From contig OX621172.1 in the NCBI GenBank assembly GCA_951640195.1, forward strand, positions 1,116,001 through 1,180,000: a stretch of 64,000 nucleotides of DNA. The letters are read 5' to 3'. This DNA is from Porpolomopsis calyptriformis (taxonomy: Eukaryota; Basidiomycota; Agaricomycetes; Agaricales; Hygrophoraceae). The position numbers and the translations under genes were made by a program. The stretch's first letter is position 1, and every line of letters starts with the position of its first letter. The notes beneath the pieces are model-generated. The model did no database searches. It was given only the letters and a program-made list of their open reading frames with translations, and had not been told where the DNA came from. Positions 1 to 9,097 of this stretch are shown here, one piece after another.

Positions 1-98
1 TATCTAAGATAAGATAAGATAAGATAAGATAAAGGATATTTGTACTATTGGATGCTACTTGCTAAATGCATGATCTTTGGTTAATTGGGATCATAACA
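1..98 (-). repeat. LTR fragment related to element A, cut by window start
   Basis: The reverse complement matches the first part of the element A LTR: TGTTATGATCCCAA, then the stretch around AAAGATCATGCATTY and AAGTAGCATCC, then a GATA-rich tract. The LTR 5' edge is at 98. It is a diverged relative, not a copy of A. Bases 1-35 are nearly pure GATAA repeats. Whether the element body lies left or right of it cannot be told from the window. Confidence 0.75.
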
Positions 99-156
99 AA
101 GTACCCCATGGCAGCAGCTATATAAGACCCGGAATGATATGGCCTTTATCACCACC

Positions 157-378
157 ATGGGTTTCAATGTTGAAACCTTCTTTTACATCCTAGAGAATGG
201 TTTCAAGGCTATATGGACCTCAAAAACAATACCTAGGCACAATGTTTCTGCCAGCAGCACTCCCTGTGTGCCTCACTGATCCTTGGATGCCTCTGGGGCC
301 CTTGGCCTCATCCTCCACTTTCTAAACTCCACAATGCTTGATGTGAGCCTGATGGAGATCTTCACACTTGTGTCATGA
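157..378 (+). pseudogene. PIF/Harbinger-like DDE transposase relic, N-terminal part
   Basis: One frame from ATG 157 reads MGFNVETFFYILENGF and, after an in-frame TGA at 277-279, SLDASGALGLILHFLNSTM, before a second TGA at 376-378. These blocks resemble the region ahead of the catalytic core in DDE_Tnp_4/PIF-Harbinger-like nucleases that are common in Agaricomycetes. The TGA at 277 fits a CGA to TGA change. No catalytic DDE residues are present, so this is a dead fragment. The family call comes from remembered motif patterns and needs a profile search. Confidence 0.5.
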
Positions 379-638
379 AATTGGCATTCACTCTCTTTTC
401 TTCATTTTTGCACCATTTCTCTTTAGAAGGGGGCTGTCCTTATTGGTAGCAGAGACTATTTATACAGAGGAAGGATTCTGTGTCCGATTAGCTATCTAAA
501 CTAATCTGTCTTGGCTACCTCCTGCATCAAGCTCTCCCTCAGAAACTCAACAAAACTAGAAACTACTTGACCATCTAAAGCAGCCAACTTCTTCCCCCAG
601 TAAATTGCCCCATTGGTGTCAGCACCAGAGGACTGCAG
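379..638. other. Unassigned relic between the transposase fragment and element B
   Basis: No clear plus-strand continuation of the transposase was found. A short minus-strand frame at about 545-638 reads NGAIYWGKKLAALDGQVVSS and looks protein-coding in composition, but I do not recognise it. The segment ends abruptly at the element B LTR. Confidence 0.3.
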
Positions 639-1050
639 TGTTATAAACTGGTTGTTGTCGAGACGGTTTTACTTCAGAGTGCTCTGTCCCAAGATGATGA
701 TAATGTCTCAAGTCCTAGTTATTGGGGTTGCTAACGAGGAATCAGACTTAAGGTCTGAGTACGACTAACTAGGAGTTTATATACTGACTACGCTACTGCG
801 GATGAGTCAGTGTTTACATGAGGAATACATGCAACAAGTAGAGATAAGCATGATAGAAGACTCGGAGCATGTGAAGAGATGAAACATAATCGTCAGAAAT
901 GAAAAGTGTCCTATCTAGGATAGATGAAAAAGATAAGGTCATGGTAAATCCTATGACAAAATTGTGGGGAATCCCAAGCAAAGATAAGACCAATCTGACT
1001 AAGCAACAATAACTAACATAGAGAAGGAATGAAAATTTATGTCTGTGACA
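639..1050 (-). repeat. 3' LTR of element B
   Basis: Read on the minus strand it begins TGTCAC and ends TTATAACA. It is 412 bp, like the partner at 19698-20109. It contains a TATATAAA box and a TGACTCA site. Short ORFs inside it recur in every LTR of the family and are not genes. Confidence 0.93.
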
Positions 1051-1084
1051 TACACCTTGCCTTTCAGGAAATTTGACCTGAATT

Positions 1085-1828
1085 TCAGACCTGGGCAATG
1101 TCGGTTGTTTCATTCTCTGAGGCCTGGGTCTGGATTTCCTCAGTAGCAGGGGCCTCGATGACCACTGAGAGGGAAGCAATAGGGTTGACTTCCGAAGCCG
1201 CTTCGATGGGGGAAGGGGCTCAGACTGTCGTGATGTCATCGTTGTCATCCGGGTACTCTAAATTGAGGTTGATGGGGTACTCGACTGATCTCCTGTATTC
1301 AATCAGCATCTCCATTGTCGCAAGATCACACTGAGTTTGGAGGAAATCCTCCCTGGAAAGTCATTCAGCTTGACGACTCTCTTCTACGAGTTTGACAATG
1401 ATGGCGCAGGTGGTGACATCATAGCAATCTACCCACGTTCGCTTCTTTTGTCATTGGAGCTCCCAAAGTTTGAGCTCTCCTTCGTCCCAACGGTTCTTCC
1501 AGTATGTGATTCTTTCTTGTAACGACTTGTTCTCAGCTTGTAGGGCATCGCGTTCCTGACGAAGCTCTCAGTTCCAGTTGCTGACGCTGTTGCTATGAAC
1601 TGTGAGGCGAGAGATGGTGATGGCGGGATCTTTGGGGGGAGGAGTCTGAGTAGGATATTCCTTGAAGAAATCTTCTGCTCGAGCGCAGGCCTGTCAACGT
1701 AATTGCTGAGTGGAGGAGGTAGAGGTGGAGGGACTGGGGGTTGGGGAACAGATGGCAGATGAAGGGATTCGTCCAGCACATCGGATGGCGACTTGACGAT
1801 CAGGTGTGGAGGTGCGAGAGGCGGGCAT
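1085..1828 (-). pseudogene. Element B ORF3 (post-pol accessory protein), broken
   Basis: From ATG at 1826-1828 the frame reads MPASRTSTPDRQVAIRCAGR and continues to the stop at 1085-1087 with several in-frame stops. It is the counterpart of the intact 246-residue ORF3 of element I: a basic Ser/Pro-rich N-terminus, a Leu-rich coiled-coil stretch with a YWKNRWD block, then KKRTWVDCYDVTT and an acidic tail. No signal peptide or membrane segment is seen, so it is not an envelope protein. Function unknown. In B it is separated from pol by the whole of element A, and its TATA-like box (1947-1952) lies five bases from the insertion point. Confidence 0.8.
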
Positions 1829-1946
1829 TGTTAAATGATGACTTTCAACGTTGGTATTGGGAACAACAGTATTGGGTAAGTCCAGAACTATGGAGTGTCG
1901 TCGAAAGTGAGGAAAGATTGGATGGAGTTGTATCAACGACTCTGAG

Positions 1947-1952
1947 TTTATA
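1947..1952 (-). promoter_or_regulatory. TATA-like box upstream of element B ORF3
   Basis: Minus strand TATAAA about 119 bp upstream of the ORF3 ATG. The same box stands at a comparable place in D, G, I and J. Element A landed at 1958, just upstream of it. Confidence 0.45.
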
Positions 1953-2034
1953 AGCGCTGTCATGATCCCAAACTGATTTGGTATCAAACTTAACCAAAGA
2001 TCATGCATTCAGCAAGTAGCATCCATAGCTCAAA

Positions 2035-2155
2035 TATCCTTTATCTTATCTTATCTGATCTTATCTTAGATAAGATATCACTGTCCTTCACACATTATCT
2101 TATCTCAGATAAGATACACTACTATCTTTACTTATGCTATCTTATCATGGACAAT
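2035..2155 (+). promoter_or_regulatory. GATA-motif cluster in the element A LTR
   Basis: TTATCTTATC and AGATAAGATA units are repeated in both directions, giving roughly a dozen GATA cores in 120 bp. Fungal GATA factors (nitrogen, iron and light regulators) bind HGATAR. Binding is inferred, not shown. Confidence 0.45.
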
Positions 2156-2176
2156 AGCATTCTTCCCATTGTTCTC

Positions 2177-2301
2177 TGAGTCAGAATGACTCATATCCCA
2201 TTTCTCTATTGTTCTGTCATCACTCCATTGTTCTCTGAGTCACTATGACTCATATTAATCTTCCCCATTATTCTCCTCATTGTCTGACTCATAGTGAGTC
2301 A
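2177..2301 (+). promoter_or_regulatory. Three paired Gcn4/AP-1-type bZIP sites in the element A LTR
   Basis: TGAGTCA/TGACTCA pairs, each with a 3-bp spacer, lie at 2177-2193, 2236-2252 and 2285-2301, about 75-200 bp upstream of the TATA box. TGACTCA is the core site of Gcn4/Cpc1-class bZIP factors. The copies in the 3' LTR are at the same offsets (first at 13715). Confidence 0.55.
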
Positions 2302-2377
2302 CAATTCAAACTCCTCATTGTTCTTTTGTCCATTGTTCTTATTTCCTATTGTTCTCATTACCCATTGTTCTCAAACA

Positions 2378-2385
2378 TATATAAA
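2378..2385 (+). promoter_or_regulatory. TATA box of the element A 5' LTR
   Basis: TATATAAA followed by GGGCCCCC. It is the only strong TATA in the LTR, downstream of the bZIP pairs, so transcription probably starts near 2405-2415. Confidence 0.55.
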
Positions 2386-3005
2386 GGGCCCCCTTTTCAC
2401 CAGTGAGGAGTTTAGTTCACAGTTCAGTTGACTTTTAACCCACTTTTACCCCACTCCCCTCCCCCTAGTCTACTCTTCCCCTTTTCCCTTGAACTCACCC
2501 CCTAGTACTCAGTACCTAGTACTACCCCTTATTGATACTACTTGTCTGTAGTCAATACATCCAATCCAATCTAGTCTATTAAGCTTATACCCTGTGTGAT
2601 TTCGCCTAAGCCCTCTTACGTTAAGAACCAACTTAGGAATCACCCCTTGACGTATTTCTGTAAGTTGAAGATAGCCACCAAGGACTATCTTATCTTACTT
2701 CAGCCCCTGCTTATTCATCACATTCTCTAAGTCTCAGTCCTTATTGGAGAGACCTCACTGTGATACATATTCTTCTAAGTCAGCCGTTGACTTCATTCTT
2801 GCTCTCCCAGTCAATACTATCCATTGAGTTTGGATAGCCTGCTTATCTGTACATCCTAGCCAAGGATTACTCAAGCCCCATCAAAGGAGGAAGTGATCAT
2901 TACCCAATCAACTCACATCTCCCCCGAACAACTAGGACCTACTTGATTGACGTATAACTCCAGTAGTCCTAGAAGTGAAGTATTTATATTTCACCTGATA
3001 TAATT

Positions 3006-3024
3006 TGGAGCCCACCGCGAGGGG
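3006..3024 (+). other. Primer binding site of element A (tRNA type)
   Basis: TGGAGCCCACCGCGAGGGG lies five bases after the LTR. It begins TGG, complementary to a tRNA 3' CCA. Elements C and E have nearly the same sequence after their 5' LTRs. The primer tRNA cannot be named without the genome's tRNA set. Confidence 0.7.
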
Positions 3025-3111
3025 TGATTGTGATTGATTGTAATCTCACTCCCCAACTTATTCAGACCCCACTCATCAACATAACTCCCAACTTAGTATT
3101 CAACACTTACT

Positions 3112-3534
3112 ATGTCTGGACAGTCTCAAGTCCAATCTCAGTTTACACACACCCCAGACATGATGCCCCTTCTGGGACAGAAGTCTGCTCCATCTAAGTT
3201 CAGTGGAAGCCATGAACAGATCAAGCGCTTCCTCAGACACTTTAATCAGTTATGTAAAGTTTACAATGTACCTGATGTGGAGAAGGGTGAACACCTCATT
3301 GACTACTGTTCTAGTAAAGTAGTCCAGTTAATTGAAGCCCTTGAAAGCTATAGGACCAATGATTGGCCCAAGCTGGAAGCTGATCTCAATAGGTACTATG
3401 ATGCTGCCTTAAAGGAAACTCGATACATTGTCAAAGACCTCCTCTCTTTCACTCGTAAGTGGAAGACTAGGCAAATCCATTCATTAACACGTTGGAAGAA
3501 GTATGAAAGAAGATTCATCACTATTGCAGGATAG
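3112..3534 (+). CDS. Element A gag, N-terminal part, ended by a TAG
   Basis: ATG 3112 opens a 140-residue frame reading MSGQSQVQSQFTHTPD and then a helical capsid-like stretch (FSGSHEQIKRFLRHFNQLCK). A TAG at 3532-3534 stops it, but the same frame continues at once with QAKQRISEDEQAAYFW, so this is one gag with a single nonsense change, possibly TGG to TAG. Gag forms the virus-like particle in which the element RNA is copied. Confidence 0.8.
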   Translation: MSGQSQVQSQFTHTPDMMPLLGQKSAPSKFSGSHEQIKRFLRHFNQLCKVYNVPDVEKGEHLIDYCSSKVVQLIEALESYRTNDWPKLEADLNRYYDAALKETRYIVKDLLSFTRKWKTRQIHSLTRWKKYERRFITIAG

Positions 3535-6500
3535 CTACAAGCCAAGCAGAGAATCTCAGAAGACGAACAAGCTGCTTATTTCTGGAATGGAATTAACAAG
3601 ACTCTCAGACAGGTGATTGAAGCCAGACTTATTAATGCTTCTGGAACCACCCCTCTGGATGTTACTTCCCCATTCCCTATGAAGAAAGTAATCAAAGTAG
3701 CTGAAGTGTTATTTGAACGTAATCGGTTTGATATCAACCTAGCTGACTCTGACTCAGATATTCCTGGAAGGGATGATGAAACAGAGTCAGACACATCTAG
3801 TGATAACTCTTCATCATTTGATGAAGAAAGTGAAGTCGAAAGGAGACCTAGAAGGAAGAAGAAGAATAATGGTAAGAAGTCCCATAAGAGCAGATGGGAT
3901 TCTGATGATGAAGATCTCAAGAAACCCTTGAAGAAGACCAGTCAGAAGAAAGAAGATCACAAGGGTAAGAAGGCATCTAGCAAGTCTACTACTCCAGTCC
4001 AAGATGAAGTAGAATCTCTTGTCAAAGAGATGGGAAAACTCTCCCTAGATGATTTACGCTATGGACTTGCCTACTATAAAGCCCTCAAACTTGATCCTGA
4101 TATAGCTAGGTGTATCAAACCACCTACCCTTCGAGTATCTTCACCAAGATCTTCTATGCTTCCCTCTTCAAACACATTCCCTATATCCAATACTAGTCCT
4201 AGGAATACTGGAGACACAATCACCTGTTATGGTTGTGGAAGTAAAGGACATGGAATGTCTAGTTGTCCCAAGATTGATGAACTCATTGCTTCAGGCACAC
4301 TTATACGTGATGCAAATAGGAAGCTAGTATTCAAGAATGGTGCTTTTATTCGTCGACTCCCTGAAGAGACCTTTATCCAAGCTGTAGCAAGACTCACTCA
4401 AGACAAGACTAAGCCTATCCAGACTCATTTCCTTACTCTGCAAAGTGATTGCTCAGATTACTACCTATCAGAACCTGAGTTTGAAAAAGATGATTCAGGT
4501 GTATATGTAATCCCAGCCACTGAGTATGAGCCAGAAGTCCAGGATGAGGATGTACAAGTTATGGCAGCAGACAGAGTCCCTCACAAGATTACTACAGCTA
4601 GGAAGGAAGTATTTGATGGAGTCTATCCCCCTATAAAGTCTAGGACCAAAGGGAAAGAAAGCACAGCTGCTACCCAAGGTTCTCACCCATTCCCAAGCAC
4701 TACACCTAAAGCTGCCCCCTTACGATTCCAAACTCATCTCCCAACTGAGGTACTGAAGCCTCATCACGACAAAGACTTTATTAAGGCACTGCCTACACCT
4801 ATTGATGCCAGAGTTAAACGAATTCCTCCCACAGAAATTAATAAAGATATTGACATGAAGGATATAACTAGAAAATCCAGAGCTAAACAGACTGCACCCC
4901 TACCCCAAGATACCACAGAATTAGCACCCCAAGTCTCTACTAAATCTCCAGTACGTCAATCAGAGATATCCTCTACAATTGGCGACAACCAGGTAGTTAA
5001 TCAGATTCTTGATACATCAGTTACCCTAAAAGTCAGAGAAGTCCTGGGATCATCCAAGGAAATATCTGATAAACTCTCAGAAATGATCAAAAGGAAGAAT
5101 GTGAAGACTGCTGTTTTAGCTACTTCCTTTCTCACTAGAGACAGAGAGGAACTGATCAAGCTCCAGGTTGAATGTGATAAGCGCCCTGTATCTGCTATCA
5201 TTGACACAGGATCCCAATTGAATGTGGTTAGTAAGGATGCATGGAAATTAATCCTTCAGAGACCTAGGGACCTAACTAAGACGTTAGTTATGAATGATGC
5301 TAATGGAGGTGTAGGAACCCTTGCTGGATTGGTATCTAATGTCCCATTAACCTGTGGAGGTATTACTACCTATGCCAATCTCTTTATTGGGGAGTCAGTC
5401 CCCTTTGATTTGTTACTTGGACGCCCATGGCTACATGATAATCTAGTTACCATTGATGAAAGAACAGAGGGAACTTACCTCTTGTTCAAGCACCCAAAGA
5501 ATCCAGAGGCCAAATATGAGATATTTGTAGCCCCTCAGGTTCCCTCCTTAGGGTACCACATTAATCCAAGCCCACTTGTTAGGCCTGAGGTAGCAGTATG
5601 TGCTGCACTTACCAATACGGCCACTGGAAGTAGTTCAAGCCCAGCCGTCGATGGGCCTGCGAGTTCTAAGCTCCGCTCGAACTTACTTCCAAAAGCGTCG
5701 GTACCGACCATAACCTTGGGACCGACAGAGAACAATAAGAATTCGAGCTCAGACGTGATATATCCTATTATGGGTATTACAAATCCTCCGAAAAACGGAC
5801 TCCGAGATGGAGGTTTATTGTTTTTTAGCGCATATCTGACTGAATTAGTTACTAACAATGGGAATTCTATTTTTAAAGATGCCACCATTGTTCCCAATAA
5901 GCATATAAGTCCAAAATTTATTCCAAAGAGGCAATCGTTACCACTAAAAACGATGCCTCATGCCCAGACTACATCCCAAAGCGCTCCCTACGTCCATGTG
6001 ACCCCCTTTTTACCGCCCCCCTTTTCCCCCAACATTCTCCCGCTCCCAGTGCACGTCGACTGGGGACCCCTCCCTCATGAGGGCCCCGATATGTTCAGTC
6101 TGATGACGCGAGCCATCGCTGAGCGGATAGTCCACCCCACGGCTCCCTCCGCTACCTTCATGGTCGTGTCCCCTTACGCCCAACGGTTCCCTCCACAATT
6201 GGATGAGCGCGGGATCCCGTTCGAACACGGGATCCTCCTCAACGCTACTCTCGCGGCCATCACGTCCGACAATCCTTACGCCCCCCCCTCTGTGAGGGTG
6301 GGGCAACTGTACTTCAAGTTTTACCCCAACACGTTGGCAGTCGGGGAAGTAGCCCCGGCCACGCCCCCTCCTTCCCCGGGTGCTGGGGGCTCTCGCGTCC
6401 CCACCAAGCCATCTCCAGCCTGGAGAAGTGGCCCGGAAGTAATTTGTGAGTACCCGGAAGAAGTAAATCAAATGGAAACTGACATACCTCCAGTGACGCG

Positions 6501-7662
6501 GTGCGTTGACGCTTTCCATCCCCCCACTCGCGACCCGCGAATGGACCCACCCGGGTCCAATTGCTACGTCCCTGCCCCCTCGTCCGTCGACCACGACTAT
6601 GAGGGCGACGACGCCAACACGGAGATGTCGTCGCCCATGGAGGTAGAGCGCGGGTGGGGCGATTACCCAGTTGACAGTCAGGAGCCGCGCGCGCCCCCGT
6701 CACCCCCGCCCATGGTTTTACTCGCTACGTCTGCGCGACCCCCCCTGCCTGTTCATCACCCTCTCCCGCTCCGACGCCCCCTCAGTGACGCCCAGTCGTC
6801 ACTCGACGCACAGCGGGCCCGGACCCGTGACTCAGTGTCGCCCCCGCCTCCACCGCCGACTTCCCCATTCAACGCGGTCGGCCCAGCCCCCACAACCACA
6901 GCCGTCCACGTCCCCGCCCGATACCCCGCTAACGACACCCCGACGTTGTTAGTCCATTCGTATGGGCGCACCTACGTGCGCCCCCGCGCTCAGTCCTACC
7001 CAGAGTGGGACCACGGCGCATACGACTGCCCACCAGCCCCCGCACTTCGCTATTCCCCACTCCCCCCCATCGACACATGCGACAAGCGCCCGACCGCTCG
7101 TCGCACCCCCTTGTTCCTCCCGTCACTGCCCACTTCCGTGTCCGATGACGATGGCGTTTACCGCCCGTCGCGCCCTTCCCTCGATTCCCCCCCATATACC
7201 CCGTACTCACCCACTGACGTAATGTACGACAGTAGTGTGTCCCTGCGCGAGCGCGGGGACCCCTTCGTAAATACGTCGTATGATAGATATCACGAGTATG
7301 TAAATGGTGCCGGGCACCATTGGGATGTCCGCACGGAATCAGATGCTTCCTCTGATTCTGATATTTCCTCGGAAGATGATGTATCTTTTGTATACCCCTC
7401 CAATACATTATCTTCTCTTTACATGTCTGATCTAAGTCACAATCAAGAGACTGATATCTGTCCTCCCCCCCCTATGAAACCTATGATCTTCAGAGACACC
7501 CCCAATACCCTTACTTCCCTTCAGTCAACCCACTATCCAGAGCAGAACCTGCTCAACCAGTTGCAGGCAGAGCCTGTACTCAGCTCAGCAGAGCCCATCT
7601 ACATCCTGAATATCACAGCCAAGGGGGAAGGCTTGCCTTTACCCACACGCCCCACTATGTAG
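3535..7662 (+). CDS. Element A gag C-terminus, zinc knuckle, protease and long Pro-rich linker
   Basis: The frame of the upstream gag stays open for more than 1350 residues. An acidic/basic tract with SRWDSDDEDLKK is followed by a CX2CX4HX4C zinc knuckle (4225-4266), then a retropepsin with the DTGS active site (codons 5203-5214) and LLLGRPWLHDN about 70 residues on. From about 5640 to 7375 the coding sequence becomes very C-rich and CpG-rich and encodes a long Pro/Ser/Thr-rich linker that includes FSLMTRAIAERIVHP. The surrounding parts are AT-richer and nearly free of CpG. A TAG at 7660-7662 ends the frame, which then reopens. Products are gag and protease; the linker has no assigned role. 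Confidence 0.8.
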   Translation, partial: LQAKQRISEDEQAAYFWNGINKTLRQVIEARLINASGTTPLDVTSPFPMKKVIKVAEVLFERNRFDINLADSDSDIPGRDDETESDTSSDNSSSFDEESEVERRPRRKKKNNGKKSHKSRWDSDDEDLKKPLKKTSQKKEDHKGKKASSKSTTPVQDEVESLVKEMGKLSLDDLRYGLAYYKALKLDPDIARCIKPPTLRVSSPRSSMLPSSNTFPISNTSPRNTGDTITCYGCGSKGHGMSSCPKIDELIASGTLIRDANRKLVFKNGAFIRRLPEETFIQAVARLTQDKTKPIQTHFLTLQSDCSDYYLSEPEFEKDDSGVYVIPATEYEPEVQDEDVQVMAADRVPHKITTARKEVFDGVYPPIKSRTKGKESTAATQGSHPFPSTTPKAAPLRFQTHLPTEVLKPHHDKDFIKALPTPIDARVKRIPPTEINKDIDMKDITRKSRAKQTAPLPQDTTELAPQVSTKSPVRQSEISSTIGDNQVVNQILDTSVTLKVREVLGSSKEISDKLSEMIKRKNVKTAVLATSFLTRDREELIKLQVECDKRPVSAIIDTGSQLNVVSKDAWKLILQRPRDLTKTLVMNDANGGVGTLAGLVSNVPLTCGGITTYANLFIGESVPFDLLLGRPWLHDNLVTIDERTEGTYLLFKHPKNPEAKYEIFVAPQVPSLGYHINPSPLVRPEVAVCAALTNTATGSSSSPAVDGPASSKLRSNLLPKASVPTITLGPTENNKNSSSDVIYPIMGITNPPKNGLRDGGLLFFSAYLTELVTNNGNSIFKDATIVPNKHISPKFIPKRQSLPLKTMPHAQTTSQSAPYVHVTPFLPPPFSPNILPLPVHVDWGPLPHEGPDMFSLMTRAIAERIVHPTAPSATFMVVSPYAQRFPPQLDERGIPFEHGILLNATLAAITSDNPYAPPSVRVGQLYFKFYPNTLAVGEVAPATPPPSPGAGGSRVPTKPSPAWRSGPEVICEYPEEVNQMETDIPPVTRCVDAFHPPTRDPRMDPPGSNCYVPAPSSVDHDYEGDDANTEMSSPMEVERGWGDYPVDSQEPRAPPSPPPMVLLATSARPPLPVHHPLPLRRPLSDAQSSLDAQRARTRDSVSPPPPPPTSPFNAVGPAPTTTAVHVPARYPANDTPTLLVHSYGRTYVRPRAQSYPEWDHGAYDCPPAPALRYSPLPPIDTCDKRPTARRTPLFLPSLPTSVSDDDGVYRPSRPSLDSPPYTPYSPTDVMYDSSVSLRERGDPFVNTSYDRYHEYVNGAGHHWDVRTESDASSDSDISSEDDVSFVYPSNTLSSLYMSDLSHNQETDICPPPPMKPMIFRDTPNTLTSLQSTHYPEQNLLNQLQAEPVLSSAEPIYILNITAKGEGLPLPTRPTM
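5640..7375 (+). other. GC/CpG-rich island inside the element A polyprotein
   Basis: Base composition changes sharply near 5640 and again near 7375. CpG is frequent inside and rare outside, and codons end mostly in C or G inside. The reading frame passes through without a break. Long antisense ORFs over this stretch are a by-product of the composition. Confidence 0.75.
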
Positions 7663-8172
7663 TCCCTCATTGGGCCTGACCATTTCATTGACAGTGCCAA
7701 GGTCCACCTAGCCTTCTTGGCTGGAATCCGCAAGGCCCTTCATACATGTATTGGGCATACTGCCACTATCCTCAACACCCCTGCCTGGAAGACTTATGTC
7801 CATACCATGCCAGTCAGTAACCCAGCCCACCATTACTTTCTATACCACAGCCAACTGTTCCCTCATTGGAGGAAAGAAGACTCATGCACCCCATACCAGA
7901 TGCCTTGGTGCCCTCATCCTAGTCCATTTGTTTTTCCTGTTGAGCAGGAGAGAGCTGGGTGTAACCCATTGCTCTCAGAAGAGGAAGCAGAGTTTTTTCT
8001 GTATTCAGCTGCTGTATTTCAAGCAGCAAACAGACTACTTCTTGCTGATGCAATCAATGCAGTTCTTAACATGGAATTTCGTAACCCCTCCCTCATCTCA
8101 GATCTGTTTAATGAAGGGTACTTTGGTCCTTACTTTAACACCAGAGACCTTCAGGTTTATCCTCAGGATTAA
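7663..8172 (+). CDS. Element A gag-protease frame continued after the TAG at 7660
   Basis: Same frame as the upstream ORF: SLIGPDHFIDSAKVHLAFLA through LLSEEEAEFFLYSAAVFQAA to TAA at 8170-8172. No ATG suits its start, so it is best read as the tail of the polyprotein beyond one nonsense codon. The pol frame (+1) overlaps it. I do not recognise a domain. Confidence 0.5.
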   Translation, partial: SLIGPDHFIDSAKVHLAFLAGIRKALHTCIGHTATILNTPAWKTYVHTMPVSNPAHHYFLYHSQLFPHWRKEDSCTPYQMPWCPHPSPFVFPVEQERAGCNPLLSEEEAEFFLYSAAVFQAANRLLLADAINAVLNMEFRNPSLISDLFNEGYFGPYFNTRDLQVYPQD

Positions 8173-8173
8173 A

Positions 8174-9097
8174 CCTACAGCCAACTCCCTCTCCCATATG
8201 CAAAACTCACTTACTTTGTCCCCTGCACCAAGATACCCTCTTCTATGCTCAGACCAATCATTTTGCCCACTGTTCTCCTTAAATATGATTTATACCAAGG
8301 CAATCCCACCTAGTTTAGCTACTCTCCATACCAACCCCATGTCACCCAATCCTAGTAATAAGAAACTACATGCATTATGCACACCTCAAATCAACAATCC
8401 TCAGAGTCATCACATCAAATGTTACTCAATGACTATAAATGAAGATACCGAGTACACCCCCTCTTATGAACCAGAGCTAGCCTACCCTGAAGATGATAAT
8501 GAAACTACACCTGCCGATTCAGAAGCCGACTACTACTACTTTACAGATGAAAATGAGATGGCAAGAGAATACCTCAACATTGACGACACTGTTATGATTC
8601 CATCTGATAACCTAGATAGCGAAGGTTCCCCCAAAGTGTTCACAGCCTACAAGAAGGTTAGCCAAAGGACTTACCCAGTGTCTGGGACATTCCCTGAAGC
8701 TGCTAGAGTAATCAGAAAGTTCCCTCACAACCCTTTATCCAGCCTCCCCTTCTTGCCAAGACAGCCCCCTGATTTCTCTCCAACCCCAAGACTCACTGAA
8801 GCTCGACTAGAATTTCTAAAGGTAAATGAAGAAGGGTTCCTTCTCCCTGAAGAAGAGAAACTATTCAATCATGTTATGTGGCTTAACCAGGAAGCCATTG
8901 CCTTTGAAGATCCAGAACGAGGAACACTCAAAGAGTCATACTTTTCACCATATATTATTCCAACTATCCCGCACACCCCTTGGGTGTATAAGAATATCCC
9001 TATCCCTCTAGGGATTCGTGAGAAAGTCATAGAACTCTTGAAAACCAAGATTGATGCAGGAGTCTATGAGCCAAGTCAATCATCCTATCGATCATGA
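8174..9097 (+). CDS. Element A pol, N-terminal part before the RT core
   Basis: The frame is +1 relative to gag. An acidic spacer (TINEDTEYTPSYEPELAYPE) leads to EARLEFLKVNEEGFLLPEEE and the pre-RT block IDAGVYEPSQSSYRS. A TGA at 9095-9097 replaces the Arg expected in the RT motif SSYRSRWF; element C has CGA at this codon. Translation resumes directly in frame. The frame is open back to 7751, so how pol is reached from gag (frameshift or reinitiation) is not settled. Confidence 0.7.
   Translation, partial: PTANSLSHMQNSLTLSPAPRYPLLCSDQSFCPLFSLNMIYTKAIPPSLATLHTNPMSPNPSNKKLHALCTPQINNPQSHHIKCYSMTINEDTEYTPSYEPELAYPEDDNETTPADSEADYYYFTDENEMAREYLNIDDTVMIPSDNLDSEGSPKVFTAYKKVSQRTYPVSGTFPEAARVIRKFPHNPLSSLPFLPRQPPDFSPTPRLTEARLEFLKVNEEGFLLPEEEKLFNHVMWLNQEAIAFEDPERGTLKESYFSPYIIPTIPHTPWVYKNIPIPLGIREKVIELLKTKIDAGVYEPSQSSYRS

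Larger units (their letters stand above)
1958..3000 (+). repeat. 5' LTR of element A
   Basis: It starts TGTCATGATC and ends CACCTGATA, with imperfect terminal inverted bases (TGTCA/TATCA). The upstream third holds a cluster of GATA motifs, then three paired TGASTCA sites, then repeated CATTGTTCT units, then a TATATAAA box. About 600 bp follow the TATA box, so R plus U5 would form a long leader. Confidence 0.95.

Noticed and set aside
1..40. GATAA array as a CRISPR-like or telomeric repeat
   Set aside because: It is a 5-bp tandem repeat without spacers, and matches the GATA-rich part of the A LTR.
814..1248. Minus-strand ORF with a hydrophobic stretch (FLLYVSYCCLVRLVLSLLG) that recurs at 19873-20124
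   Set aside because: It lies mainly inside the B LTR and recurs only because the LTR recurs. Length and frame are not kept in I, F or J.
6010..7408. Long minus-strand and alternative-frame ORFs over the GC-rich part of element A
   Set aside because: Low AT content removes stops in all frames. The plus-strand polyprotein frame explains the region.
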